Shown here: one piece after another, positions 1 through 6,344 of the stretch
Numbering within the stretch: the first letter of the stretch is position 1
Layout: each line of letters starts with the position of its first letter
Position numbers and translations under genes: made by a program
Notes under the pieces: generated by a model
What the model was told of the DNA's origin: nothing
Database searches by the model: none
Seen by the model: the letters and a program-made list of their open reading frames with translations, nothing else
Source: Dehalococcoidales bacterium
GTDB taxonomy: Bacteria > Chloroflexota > Dehalococcoidia > Dehalococcoidales > RBG-16-60-22
Assembly (NCBI GenBank): GCA_016926115.1
Contig: JAFGPF010000044.1
Location: forward strand, 1 to 18,854
Length of the DNA: 18,854 nt
Direction: 5' to 3'

Positions 1-844
1 ACTCCACCCTCTCGCCGGTGGAGGGGAGGTTAAAGCTCAGTTTGCAGGCGTGAAGGAACTGGCGGGGGAGGTGGGGTGATTTCACCCCGTAGACAGCATC
101 GCCCGCCACCGGAAAGCCGATGGCCGCCAGGTGCACGCGTATCTGGTGGGTGCGCCCCGTCTCCGGCTTGATTTCCAGCAGGGAACAGTCGCCGACGTAT
201 TTGACGACGCGGTAATGCGTGCGCGCCTCCCTGCCCCGCGAGACCACCGCCATGCGCTGACGGTTACGCGGGTCACGGCCGATGGCCGCCTCGATGATGC
301 CGGTGCGCGGGGTCAGCTTACCCATGACCAGCACCAGGTAGTACTTGGAGATCGAATGCGACTTGAACTGCGCGGAGAGGTTTGCCTGGGCGACCCGGTT
401 CTTCGCCACGACAATCAGACCCGAGGTATCTTTATCAAGTCGATGCACGATGCCGGGTCGGAGCGAATCTTCTCCATCAGCTAATGATGGCAGGTAGTTC
501 AGGACGGCATTGGCGAGGGTATGGGAGGGGTGTCCGGGGGCGGGGTGCACCGCCAGTCCGGCGGGCTTGTCCACCACCAGCAGGTCGGCGTCCTCGTAGA
601 CGATATTCAGCGGTATATCCTCGGGGACAAGCCGGGAGGGGGGCTCCGGAGGCACGGTCACGTCTATGCGGTCGCCGGTTTCCAGTCTGAAAGCGGGTTT
701 AGTCGCAAGCCCGTTTACCGTGATAAGTCCGTCCTCGATGAGCCGGCGGGCATGGGTGCGGGAAAGCTCAGGGCACTTCTCCCCGACGAACTTGTCCAGG
801 CGCACCCCCGGGGAATCGACGACGAAGCTGTAATTACCGGTCAT
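1..844 (-). CDS. RluA/RluD-family 23S rRNA pseudouridine synthase, 3' end cut by window edge
   Basis: I translated this frame by hand from the ATG at 842-844; it stays open to the left edge, giving about 281 residues. It starts MTGNYSFVVDSPGVRLDKFV. Residues 15-65 form an S4 RNA-binding domain, with a DKF...LSRTHARRLIEDG pattern. The catalytic domain follows, with the family signature GIVHRLDKDTSGL, whose Asp is the nucleophile that isomerises uridine in 23S rRNA. Further on are GRTHQIRVHLA and GDAVYG, both typical of RluA/RluD. RluD proteins are usually about 300-325 residues, so only a short C-terminal piece is missing. The start overlaps the lspA stop as ATGA (841-844), which implies translational coupling. 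The exact uridine target cannot be read from sequence. Confidence 0.93.
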   Translation of the reverse strand, partial: MTGNYSFVVDSPGVRLDKFVGEKCPELSRTHARRLIEDGLITVNGLATKPAFRLETGDRIDVTVPPEPPSRLVPEDIPLNIVYEDADLLVVDKPAGLAVHPAPGHPSHTLANAVLNYLPSLADGEDSLRPGIVHRLDKDTSGLIVVAKNRVAQANLSAQFKSHSISKYYLVLVMGKLTPRTGIIEAAIGRDPRNRQRMAVVSRGREARTHYRVVKYVGDCSLLEIKPETGRTHQIRVHLAAIGFPVAGDAVYGVKSPHLPRQFLHACKLSFNLPSTGERVE

Positions 845-1344
845 TCCTCTTTATCGACTGATTTCATGAGGAAAATCAGGCAGAAGGCGACGATGATAGT
901 GCCGACGACAGCCGAAGCGTCGGCAACGTTGAACACGGGCCAGACCTTGAAGTCCAGAAAATCGGTAACGTGGCCCAGTCGGATACGGTCGACCAGATTT
1001 CCGATGGTGCCCCCCGTAATCAGGGCTGTACCCACGCGCACCAGCATGCTGTCGTAGAAAGACCAGCGACTCCGCAGCAGGAAGACGAGGATAATGATGA
1101 CGACGATACCGATAATATCGATTATCAGCAGCGTGAAGGCGTACTCCTTGAACAGTCCGAAGGACGCCCCGGTATTGTAAACGTGGAGAATTCGGAAGAA
1201 CCCGACATCACCGACCGACTGTCCTAAGGTGAGATTAGACCTTATCCACGCTTTGGTAAGCTGGTCAGCGAGAACCACGAGCAGGACAATGCCGCCGAAG
1301 ACGACGTCCCGCCAATTATCTCGGGGGTGGTGTACCTTTTGCAT
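841..1344 (-). CDS. lspA: Lipoprotein signal peptidase II (prolipoprotein signal peptidase)
   Basis: This membrane aspartyl protease removes signal peptides from diacylglyceryl-modified prolipoproteins. From ATG 1344 the protein has 167 residues, normal for LspA. Four hydrophobic segments are visible at about 14-27, 68-90, 103-117 and 143-160. The family boxes are all present: DQLTKAWI near 27, GNLVDRIRLGHVTDF at 115-129 and FNVADAS at 138-144. The catalytic aspartates should be D128 and D142 by comparison with Pseudomonas LspA (D124, D143). An in-frame upstream ATG at 1437 would add 31 residues that run through the upstream gene and look like out-of-frame translation, so I reject it. The chosen start lies 29 bases inside the 3' end of the dksA-like gene and has only a weak ribosome site. 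The gene runs straight into the pseudouridine synthase, a common lspA-rluD arrangement. Confidence 0.94.
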   Translation of the reverse strand: MQKVHHPRDNWRDVVFGGIVLLVVLADQLTKAWIRSNLTLGQSVGDVGFFRILHVYNTGASFGLFKEYAFTLLIIDIIGIVVIIILVFLLRSRWSFYDSMLVRVGTALITGGTIGNLVDRIRLGHVTDFLDFKVWPVFNVADASAVVGTIIVAFCLIFLMKSVDKEE

Positions 1345-1696
1345 TCTTCGCCAGCAGCGCCTTACAGTCCATGCATAGACTCGCCTGCGGCAGCGCTTCG
1401 AGGCGCTCGGGGGCGATGGGCTTGCCGCAGTTATCACACAATCCGTAGGTGCCTTTCTCTAACTTGTCCAGGGCGTGCTCGATACCCGCCAGTTCCTGGC
1501 GGATGCGGTTCTCCAGGACGAGGCGCTTCTCCAGTTCGAGGGTTTCCGTGGCTTCCTCTTCCCTCTTGCCGAAGGGACTACCCTCGCGGCGCTCCTCGGA
1601 AGAGGAAGCGTTGGTCTGAATCTGCGCCAGTTCGTCGGTCAGGCGTTTATATTCGCGTTCCAGTTGCTCGCGTTGTTTTTTGAATTTGGCGGTCAT
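1316..1696 (-). CDS. DksA/TraR-type C4 zinc-finger protein
   Basis: The 126-residue protein has a charged helical N-terminal half (about 5-80, Glu/Lys/Arg-rich, probably coiled coil). It ends in a zinc finger with Cys87, Cys90, Cys108 and Cys111, arranged CDNCGKPI...RLEALP...CMDC. That is the DksA/TraR signature; such proteins bind the RNA polymerase secondary channel or, in short Gram-positive YteA-like versions, have unknown roles. It lacks an obvious DxxDxA tip, so classical DksA activity is uncertain. The ATG at 1694-1696 follows GGAGG with five bases between; an upstream GTG at 1720 has no such site. It is the first gene of the run into lspA and overlaps lspA by 29 bases. Zinc-finger call is firm; physiological role is inferred. 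Confidence 0.88.
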   Translation of the reverse strand: MTAKFKKQREQLEREYKRLTDELAQIQTNASSSEERREGSPFGKREEEATETLELEKRLVLENRIRQELAGIEHALDKLEKGTYGLCDNCGKPIAPERLEALPQASLCMDCKALLAKNAKGTPPPR

Positions 1697-1776
1697 TTCT
1701 TCCTCCGTCCGCTTCCTCACCGAACTTGAGAAAGGCTCTTTCTAGTTCCTGCCCGCTTTAGCTAAGTGTGTATGCT

Positions 1777-1782
1777 ATTATA
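1777..1782 (-). promoter_or_regulatory. Candidate -10 box for dksA-like/lspA/rluD genes
   Basis: On the minus strand a perfect TATAAT lies here, about 80 bases before the ATG at 1696. No good -35 box is found 16-18 bases upstream (TATTTA at 17), so strength is uncertain. The resulting leader would be about 70 bases. Confidence 0.5.
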
Positions 1783-1815
1783 CACCAAAACTGAAAAACT
1801 AAATAGTAGGAAAGA

Positions 1816-1889
1816 AGCGCGGGCTAACGCATGGCTGCCCCGGGACGGCAAGCACGCTCGGAGGCCTGCCCGCGACACGGGCAGGCGCT
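1816..1889. other. GC-rich foldable element in the gap upstream of the dksA-like gene
   Basis: The 335-base gap 1697-2031 has no gene, but this 74-base stretch is strongly foldable. GCCTGCCCG (1864-1872) and CGGGCAGGC (1878-1886) make a perfect 9-bp stem with loop CGACA. AGCGC (1816-1820) can close with GCGCT (1885-1889). CGCGGGC (1818-1824) can instead pair with GCCCGCG (1868-1874), which would disrupt the 9-bp hairpin. A smaller stem TGCC/GGCA lies at 1836-1850. No match to a riboswitch, tRNA, SRP or 6S RNA that I know. Which strand, if any, is transcribed is unknown; it sits upstream of the only visible -10 box. Confidence 0.4.
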
Positions 1890-1981
1890 AAAGATGAAGG
1901 TCGTTTCATTTGCTACCGTCACAGGTTTGAACATAACACCAGTGTAAACTATTTGCAGCGTTTGGTCAATGGGTAATAGGG

Positions 1982-2002
1982 ACTATTTTATAGGAAAATA
2001 GT
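1982..2002. other. AT-rich perfect hairpin 3' of the Cro/C1 regulator gene
   Basis: ACTATTTT (1982-1989) and AAAATAGT (1995-2002) form a perfect 8-bp stem with loop ATAGG, 29 bases beyond the stop of the regulator gene. It lacks GC pairs and a clear T-run, so it is at best a weak terminator or an mRNA 3'-end structure. Confidence 0.3.
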
Positions 2003-2031
2003 AATGACAGGAGATAGTAAGAAAAAGACGT

Positions 2032-2226
2032 TCAGTCGTCGAAGATAAAAAGCTCCTCGATGGTTGCCTGCAAAGCCCGGGCGACGCCATGAGCCAGTCC
2101 CAGCGAGGGATTGTACTTGCCCTGTTCCAGGAAGATAATGGTCTCGCGCCGGACGCCTACCATCTCGGCGAGTTTTTCCTGCGTTAAGCCCAGTCTGGCG
2201 CGGTATTCTTTAATTCTCGTCTTCAT
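2032..2226 (-). CDS. Small Cro/C1-type (XRE) HTH transcriptional regulator
   Basis: The 64-residue protein is almost entirely one helix-turn-helix domain: [20 protein letters not shown], then [17 protein letters not shown] and a helical tail ending LFIFDD. This matches the short YgzD-like group of Cro/C1 regulators, which are complete at 60-70 residues, so it is not truncated. It lies 37 bases after the membrane-protein gene on the same strand, and the pair is a recurring regulator plus membrane protein cassette. The ATG at 2226 has no strong ribosome site; the leader is AT-rich. By analogy with this group it probably represses its own operon through the repeats at 2884-2911, but no target is proven. 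Confidence 0.88.
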   Translation of the reverse strand: MKTRIKEYRARLGLTQEKLAEMVGVRRETIIFLEQGKYNPSLGLAHGVARALQATIEELFIFDD

Positions 2227-2263
2227 CGTTATATAAATTATTTCTATAAGGTGATATAAAAAT

Positions 2264-2863
2264 TTAAGGAGATTTTTTAACGAGTCCCATGAAAACCAGC
2301 ACCAGGCTGCCGATAATGCCGGCCGCCAGCGCCAGCGGCGAAATGAAAACGGCGATGATGAAGAACACGGGCTCCTCTATACCTGTAAGCGCGCACAGGA
2401 TATTGTGCAGGAAGACGCTGATGATAAACACGCCGACGGACAGTCCGATTATCAGCAGGAATATCTTCTGCAGCTTCAGCATGCCGGGGGTCGTCTTGGG
2501 TCGGGCGCGGTCGTAGTAGAAGTAAGACAGCATGTAGACCAGTCCGGCGGAAAGGAAAAGACCCGCCAGGACGTGAACGGTCTGGGAGTTGTCGGTGATA
2601 ATCTCGGTAAAGGGCAACATGAGGAGGACCGTTGCCGCGGCGAAATAGACAAAGCCGTTGCGTATGGCTTTGCCCGTGTTTTCCTTTACTCTTTCATCCA
2701 CCGGCGGCATCTTCCTCTTTCTGATAAGTGACCATATCTCGCGGTGCTCCATAATGACCGTGCCGATTACCAGGGCTAGGGCGACGTAGTACTGCTCCGC
2801 GGCAACGAGGATGATAATAAGCAAGAGCGTGGCGATGAATATAGCCCACAATAATTTTTTCAT
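2264..2863 (-). CDS. Six-helix membrane protein, DUF2178-like, partner of a Cro/C1 regulator
   Basis: The protein (199 residues from ATG 2863) has about six hydrophobic segments: roughly 3-21, 23-38, 67-87, 92-112, 131-151 and 165-190. A charged loop carries [15 protein letters not shown], resembling the DER-containing loop of DUF2178 membrane proteins, which are often encoded next to small Cro/C1 regulators. No catalytic residues or transport motif are recognised, so function is unknown. A GTG at 2872 is in frame, but the ATG is preceded by GGTGGAGGAA and is preferred. It is the first gene after the promoter at 2909-2937, and the regulator follows 37 bases later. Membrane location is clear; the family name is a likeness call. 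Confidence 0.75.
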   Translation of the reverse strand: MKKLLWAIFIATLLLIIILVAAEQYYVALALVIGTVIMEHREIWSLIRKRKMPPVDERVKENTGKAIRNGFVYFAAATVLLMLPFTEIITDNSQTVHVLAGLFLSAGLVYMLSYFYYDRARPKTTPGMLKLQKIFLLIIGLSVGVFIISVFLHNILCALTGIEEPVFFIIAVFISPLALAAGIIGSLVLVFMGLVKKSP

Positions 2864-2883
2864 TTCCTCCACCCATATTGTTG

Positions 2884-2937
2884 TATATATCTAACGTTAT
2901 ATATATCTAACATACACCATTACACTCCAGTTGTCAA
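2884..2937 (-). promoter_or_regulatory. Promoter with overlapping tandem-repeat operator for the membrane protein/regulator operon
   Basis: On the minus strand, TTGACA (2932-2937), a 17-base spacer and TATGTT (2909-2914) form a near-consensus promoter. The 12-base word GTTAGATATATA occurs twice, at 2900-2911 and 2884-2895, spaced 16 bases start to start. The first copy overlaps the -10 box and the second falls just after the expected start point. That geometry suits repression by the downstream 64-residue Cro/C1 protein. Confidence 0.72.
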
Positions 2938-3048
2938 TAGTTTTTGGAGAAATTTGCGGCGTTTATTAACAAAGCAATACCGGTGCGAGGGGGAAGCCCC
3001 AGATTGTACAAGGGCAGACCGGGTGGGAAGAGATACCTTGGTGGGGGT

Positions 3049-3089
3049 AGTGGCTCCCCGGGGTAAAAGCCACTCGTATTTGCTATAAT
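3049..3089 (+). promoter_or_regulatory. Extended -10 promoter with inverted repeat, upstream of the LysE-family gene
   Basis: TGC-TATAAT (3081-3089) is an extended -10 element about 30 bases before the TTG start. AGTGGCT (3049-3055) and AGCCACT (3068-3074) form a perfect inverted repeat around the palindrome CCCCGGGG, covering the -35 position. This could be a repressor or activator site. The rest of the gap 2938-3048 holds no gene I can see. Confidence 0.5.
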
Positions 3090-3119
3090 ATGTATAGAGT
3101 CACCTATTAAGGAGATGGT

Positions 3120-3734
3120 TTGCTCGCAGCTTTAGGAACGGTCGTCGTCACTTCATTATCGGGCGTAATGATGCCGGGTCCCATGTTTACGGTGACCCTG
3201 GCTAAAAGTCTTAAGTCCCAGTGGGCGGGCGTATGGGTCTCGCTGGGGCATGCCGTCATCGAGGTGCCCCTGATACTGCTGATATACTTCGGCGTGGCGC
3301 AGTTCTTCGAGAATGAAATCGTCCAGTTGATACTTAGCGTGCTGGGCGGGGGCATGATTGTCTGGATGGCGGTGGGACTTTTCCGCGCCCGCAAGGAGCT
3401 TGCCAGGGAGGGCAAGGACACCACATATAATGCCTTTACCGCGGGCATCCTGATGAGCGGGCTGAATCCATTCTTCCTGGTGTGGTGGGTAACGGTGGGC
3501 AGTCTGCTGCTGATGAACTTCCTGGACGCGGTGGGGGTGTGGGGGCTTCCCTTGTTCATCGTCGTGCACTGGCTTTGCGACCTGGTCTGGCTGTCGCTGG
3601 TGTCCTTCACGGTCTACCGGACACACTCGTTCTGGGGGGAGAAAATACAGGAGTGGGTGTTCATCGTCCTGAGCCTGGCGCTGCTCTATTTCGGGGGGCA
3701 GTTCATCGTTAAGGGGATTATGGCGTACGTGTAA
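3120..3734 (+). CDS. LysE/RhtB-family amino-acid (metabolite) exporter
   Basis: The 204-residue protein has five to six membrane helices (about 5-20, 38-60, 68-88, 108-132, 143-165, 178-198). It carries family marks near the N-terminus, GVMMPGPMFTVTLAKSL at 15-31, and NPFFLVWW at 116-123. LysE/RhtB proteins export amino acids or small metabolites across the inner membrane by cation antiport; the substrate cannot be read here. The start is a TTG: AAGGAG lies five bases upstream, and the nearby ATG at 3115 runs into TAG after five further codons, so TTG 3120 is right. It has its own extended -10 promoter and converges on the ZIP-like gene with two bases between the stops and no terminator in sight. 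Confidence 0.85.
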   Translation: MLAALGTVVVTSLSGVMMPGPMFTVTLAKSLKSQWAGVWVSLGHAVIEVPLILLIYFGVAQFFENEIVQLILSVLGGGMIVWMAVGLFRARKELAREGKDTTYNAFTAGILMSGLNPFFLVWWVTVGSLLLMNFLDAVGVWGLPLFIVVHWLCDLVWLSLVSFTVYRTHSFWGEKIQEWVFIVLSLALLYFGGQFIVKGIMAYV

Positions 3735-3736
3735 TA

Positions 3737-4447
3737 TCAGCCCAGTATCTTTACCCCGATAATCCCTATCATAAAGCCGAGGGCGGCGCTGAAAGCCGGG
3801 ACCCGGTGGGTCTTGTACTTAATCATCGGGGCTATATCCTGAAATACCAGGTACAGTATTCCGCCGGCGGAAAACAGCATTAGCGAACTCACCACAGTGT
3901 CATTGTTACTTAAGAATGAAAAGCCTAATATAGCGGCAATGATACCGATAAAACCGAAGGGAACCAGAATCAACAGCGATTTATTCGGTGAAAAGCCGCT
4001 TTTTAGAAGGTCGTCGAAGGCGTTGTATGACTCCGGCAGGTTCTGCAGACCGATGAACAAAGCCAGCAGCAGGCCCGTTTGCTGGTCGTACGAGAACACG
4101 GCGCCCAGGGCAATAGCCTCCGGAATATAGTCCATAGACATAGCCATCAGCTGCGCCAGCCTGCCGCCGTGCTTACTTATTAGTCTATCCAGCAACAGAA
4201 AGATTACGGCTCCCGCCAGGAAGATGGAAACGATGACCGGCAGGGACAGCAGTTCAATCCCTCTGGGCGTAAAAACGAAGGCTACGGCGGCAACGATAAC
4301 GCCGGCGCCGAAAGCAACGATGCTGTGGGATATTTCCCTGCCGAGTTCACCTCCGGGAAATATCCGGCTCCTGGCTAGAAATCCGCCGATGATTACAGTC
4401 ACACCGGAGGCAAAGGAATATAGAATTACCTTGAGAATATCGTTCAC
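3737..4447 (-). CDS. ZIP-family metal transporter-like protein with altered ligand residues
   Basis: The 236-residue protein has about eight hydrophobic segments, and its two core helices carry degenerate ZIP motifs. Helix 4 reads MDYIPEAIALG at 105-115 where ZIP proteins have HNxPEG, so the His is Asp106 and the Asn is Tyr107. Helix 5 reads QNLPES (135-140), keeping the Gln and Glu of QNxPEG. A later helix has LYLVFQDIAP where many ZIPs have a Glu in place of the Gln. ZIP proteins import divalent metals such as zinc or iron; with these changes the substrate is uncertain. The start is GTG, seven bases after an extended -10 box, so the mRNA is probably leaderless. It follows the cation-efflux gene by 55 bases on the same strand. 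Confidence 0.77.
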   Translation of the reverse strand: MNDILKVILYSFASGVTVIIGGFLARSRIFPGGELGREISHSIVAFGAGVIVAAVAFVFTPRGIELLSLPVIVSIFLAGAVIFLLLDRLISKHGGRLAQLMAMSMDYIPEAIALGAVFSYDQQTGLLLALFIGLQNLPESYNAFDDLLKSGFSPNKSLLILVPFGFIGIIAAILGFSFLSNNDTVVSSLMLFSAGGILYLVFQDIAPMIKYKTHRVPAFSAALGFMIGIIGVKILG

Positions 4448-4454
4448 AATGTCC

Positions 4455-4463
4455 AGTATAGCA
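4455..4463 (-). promoter_or_regulatory. Extended -10 promoter for the ZIP-like gene, leaderless layout
   Basis: The minus strand reads TGC-TATACT, ending seven bases before the GTG start at 4447. Transcription should begin at or next to the start codon. No good -35 box was found, as is usual for extended -10 promoters. No ribosome-binding sequence precedes the GTG. Confidence 0.52.
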
Positions 4464-4502
4464 CAGCCTGCGACAACGGGAACGTAAACACGAAGAGAGA
4501 TA

Positions 4503-5411
4503 TCACTGCTTCCGCTCCTCGCAGGTAAGTTCGCAGTTATCGCAGTCGTCGTCGCAGGGTTCTACGTGTATCGTCACGTCCGTGTGGACGAGTTTTTCCT
4601 CGATGTCCTTCTCCAGGTGGTCGCACATGTTGTGGGCTTCTTCGACGGTAACGTGCTTGGGCATGACCAGGTGAAGGTCTATATACCGGTGGCTGCCGGC
4701 TTTGCGGGTACGTAGCTTGTGGAAGCCGACCACTTCCCTGCCGTAGTGTTCCGTGATGGCGTCCCGGATTTTCCGTTCCTCGTCATCGGGCAGCCTGGTA
4801 TCCACCAGTCCCCCGAAGGAACGCCTCAGTACGTCGTAGGCTACTTTCAGGATGAAGAGCGCCACCAGGCCCGCCAGAACGGCGTCGATGATGCCCAGTC
4901 CGGTAATGCGTACCGCGATGAGTCCGGCGAGTACCGCCGCGGCGGAATAGACATCGGCGGCGATGTTACGGGCGTTGGCTTCCAGAGCCATCGAGTCTTC
5001 CCTTTTCGCGACCCGGAGCAGGTGGCGGGACAGGAACAAGCTGGCGAGGATAGAGAACGCCATTACGGCCATACCTGCCTCGGTCATTTCCAGGGCGGCG
5101 TCGGTCTGGATGCGGCGCACCGCCGAGTAGATGATGGAACCCCCGGCGATGAATATCAGCACCGCCTGTATGATGGCGGCGATGTTCTCCGCCTTGCCGT
5201 GCCCGAACGGGTGTTCCTCGTCGGCGGGCCTGGCGGCGATGCGCAGCGCCAGGAAGGTAACGCTGACGGCGAAAAGGTCCAGGAAGCTATCGACTGCCTG
5301 CGCCAGGACACTCAGGCTGCCGGTGATAATACCCACGGTTACCTTGAGTACAATCAGGACAACAACGATGATTATGGAGAGTCTGGCTGCGCCGCTTCTG
5401 CCGGAAAGCAT
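4503..5411 (-). CDS. Cation diffusion facilitator (CDF) family metal efflux protein
   Basis: The 302-residue protein matches FieF/YiiP-type antiporters that expel divalent metals in exchange for protons. Helix 2 carries the metal ligands D41-x3-D45 in SLSVLAQAVDSFLDLF. The cytosolic loop has HPFGHGKAEN (67-76). Helix 5 has N149-x3-D153 where zinc transporters have HxxxD, so one transport-site ligand differs. The C-terminal cytosolic domain (about 205-285) keeps His231, His247 and His282 of the regulatory metal sites. A cysteine-rich tail follows, Cys286, 290, 293 and 297 (CDDDCDNCELTC), not present in standard YiiP. The ATG lies 12 bases after the secF stop, so it is likely the last gene of the cca-secDF operon. 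Metal specificity is not assignable; the His-to-Asn change hints at something other than plain zinc. Confidence 0.92.
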   Translation of the reverse strand: MLSGRSGAARLSIIIVVVLIVLKVTVGIITGSLSVLAQAVDSFLDLFAVSVTFLALRIAARPADEEHPFGHGKAENIAAIIQAVLIFIAGGSIIYSAVRRIQTDAALEMTEAGMAVMAFSILASLFLSRHLLRVAKREDSMALEANARNIAADVYSAAAVLAGLIAVRITGLGIIDAVLAGLVALFILKVAYDVLRRSFGGLVDTRLPDDEERKIRDAITEHYGREVVGFHKLRTRKAGSHRYIDLHLVMPKHVTVEEAHNMCDHLEKDIEEKLVHTDVTIHVEPCDDDCDNCELTCEERKQ

Positions 5412-5423
5412 TGTTATATTCCG

Positions 5424-6344
5424 CTACGAGGCTTTGTTTACGGAAGGCTTACGCCCGGGGATGAACCTGCCCCATTCTTTCTTGTCCCATACCACCAGGA
5501 GGGACGGCGCGATGCATACCGAGCTGAAGGTGCCGGCGATAATGCCGATGATGAGGACGACGACGAAGTTCTGGATGGTCGCCCCCACGAAGAGGAGCAG
5601 CGCCAGGACGACGACCAGCGTGGTGAGGCTGGTATTCACGGAACGACTCAAGGTCTCTACCAGGCTGTTGTTCACCACGGATTCGAAGTTGGCGCCGATT
5701 CCCCGGGTCAGGTTTTCCCGGATTCTATCGAAGATGACCACGGTGTTGTTGACGCTATAACCGATGACCGCCAGCAGGCCGGTGATAAACATGAGGTTGA
5801 TTTCCCAGCCCAGTATCGCGCCGACGATGGAGAACACGCCCATGGCAATCAGGGCGTCGTGCACCAGGGCAACGATGGCACAGGTGCCGTAATGCAGGGG
5901 TCTGGGCATGCGGCGGAACGCCCAGGTGACGTAAAGGAGTATACCCACTGCCGCTATGGCTACAGCGATGGCGGCGTTATAAACCGTCTCGGCGGCTACC
6001 TGTTCAGATACGGAACTGAACGATGCTTCAGATACCTGCCCGAAACGGTCAGACAGAGAACTCTCCAGTTCCAGCTTTTCAGTATCGCTTAGTTCGTGCG
6101 TGCGGATGAGGAACTGCCCTTCGCCGGCGCTCTGTATTATTGCATCGGTATAGCCCAGGTTGATAAGTTCCTCTTTAAACCGGTCGTATTCTATCGACTT
6201 TTCAAATTTTACCGTAAGCATGGAGCCAGCGCTGAACTCAATCCCGGAAGGCAGCCCGACGCTTAATAGCGATATGATACCGACGAGAATCACAATCCCG
6301 GATATCGCAAAAAACCAGAACCTTTTACCGATTATATCAACCAT
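5424..6344 (-). CDS. secF: Protein translocase subunit SecF
   Basis: SecF works with SecD and SecYEG to pull exported proteins across the membrane using the proton gradient. The protein has 306 residues from ATG 6344: helix 1 (about 9-28), a periplasmic domain to about 125, then five helices. Family marks are GIEFSAGSMLTVKFE after helix 1 and VIGYSVNNTVVIFDRIRENL in the helix 4 region, matching the SecF signature with Asp and Arg. The reading frame extends 66 codons upstream, but those residues overlap secD out of frame and look unnatural (His/Arg/Gln-rich), so the start at 6344 is chosen. It shares one base with the secD stop (TAATG), which implies coupled translation. The CDF gene follows 12 bases downstream. 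Confidence 0.95.
   Translation of the reverse strand: MVDIIGKRFWFFAISGIVILVGIISLLSVGLPSGIEFSAGSMLTVKFEKSIEYDRFKEELINLGYTDAIIQSAGEGQFLIRTHELSDTEKLELESSLSDRFGQVSEASFSSVSEQVAAETVYNAAIAVAIAAVGILLYVTWAFRRMPRPLHYGTCAIVALVHDALIAMGVFSIVGAILGWEINLMFITGLLAVIGYSVNNTVVIFDRIRENLTRGIGANFESVVNNSLVETLSRSVNTSLTTLVVVLALLLFVGATIQNFVVVLIIGIIAGTFSSVCIAPSLLVVWDKKEWGRFIPGRKPSVNKAS

Noticed and set aside
1345..1437. Upstream extension of lspA
   Set aside because: The 31 extra residues lie over the dksA-like gene in another frame and would exceed the usual LspA length.
1816..1889. A tRNA, SRP RNA or known riboswitch
   Set aside because: Length is tRNA-like, but there is no T-loop GTTCRA motif, no SRP GGAAG/GCAG core and no recognised riboswitch consensus on either strand.
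2970..3075. Riboswitch leader for the LysE-like gene
   Set aside because: The foldable GC-rich stretch lies upstream of the only convincing -10 box (3084-3089), so it would not be transcribed with the gene from that promoter.
4719..6092. Long plus-strand open frame of 457 codons opposite the CDF and secF genes
   Set aside because: The translation is rich in Asp, Gly, His and Gln with no domain, and the opposite strand encodes two well-recognised membrane proteins; it is an antisense shadow.
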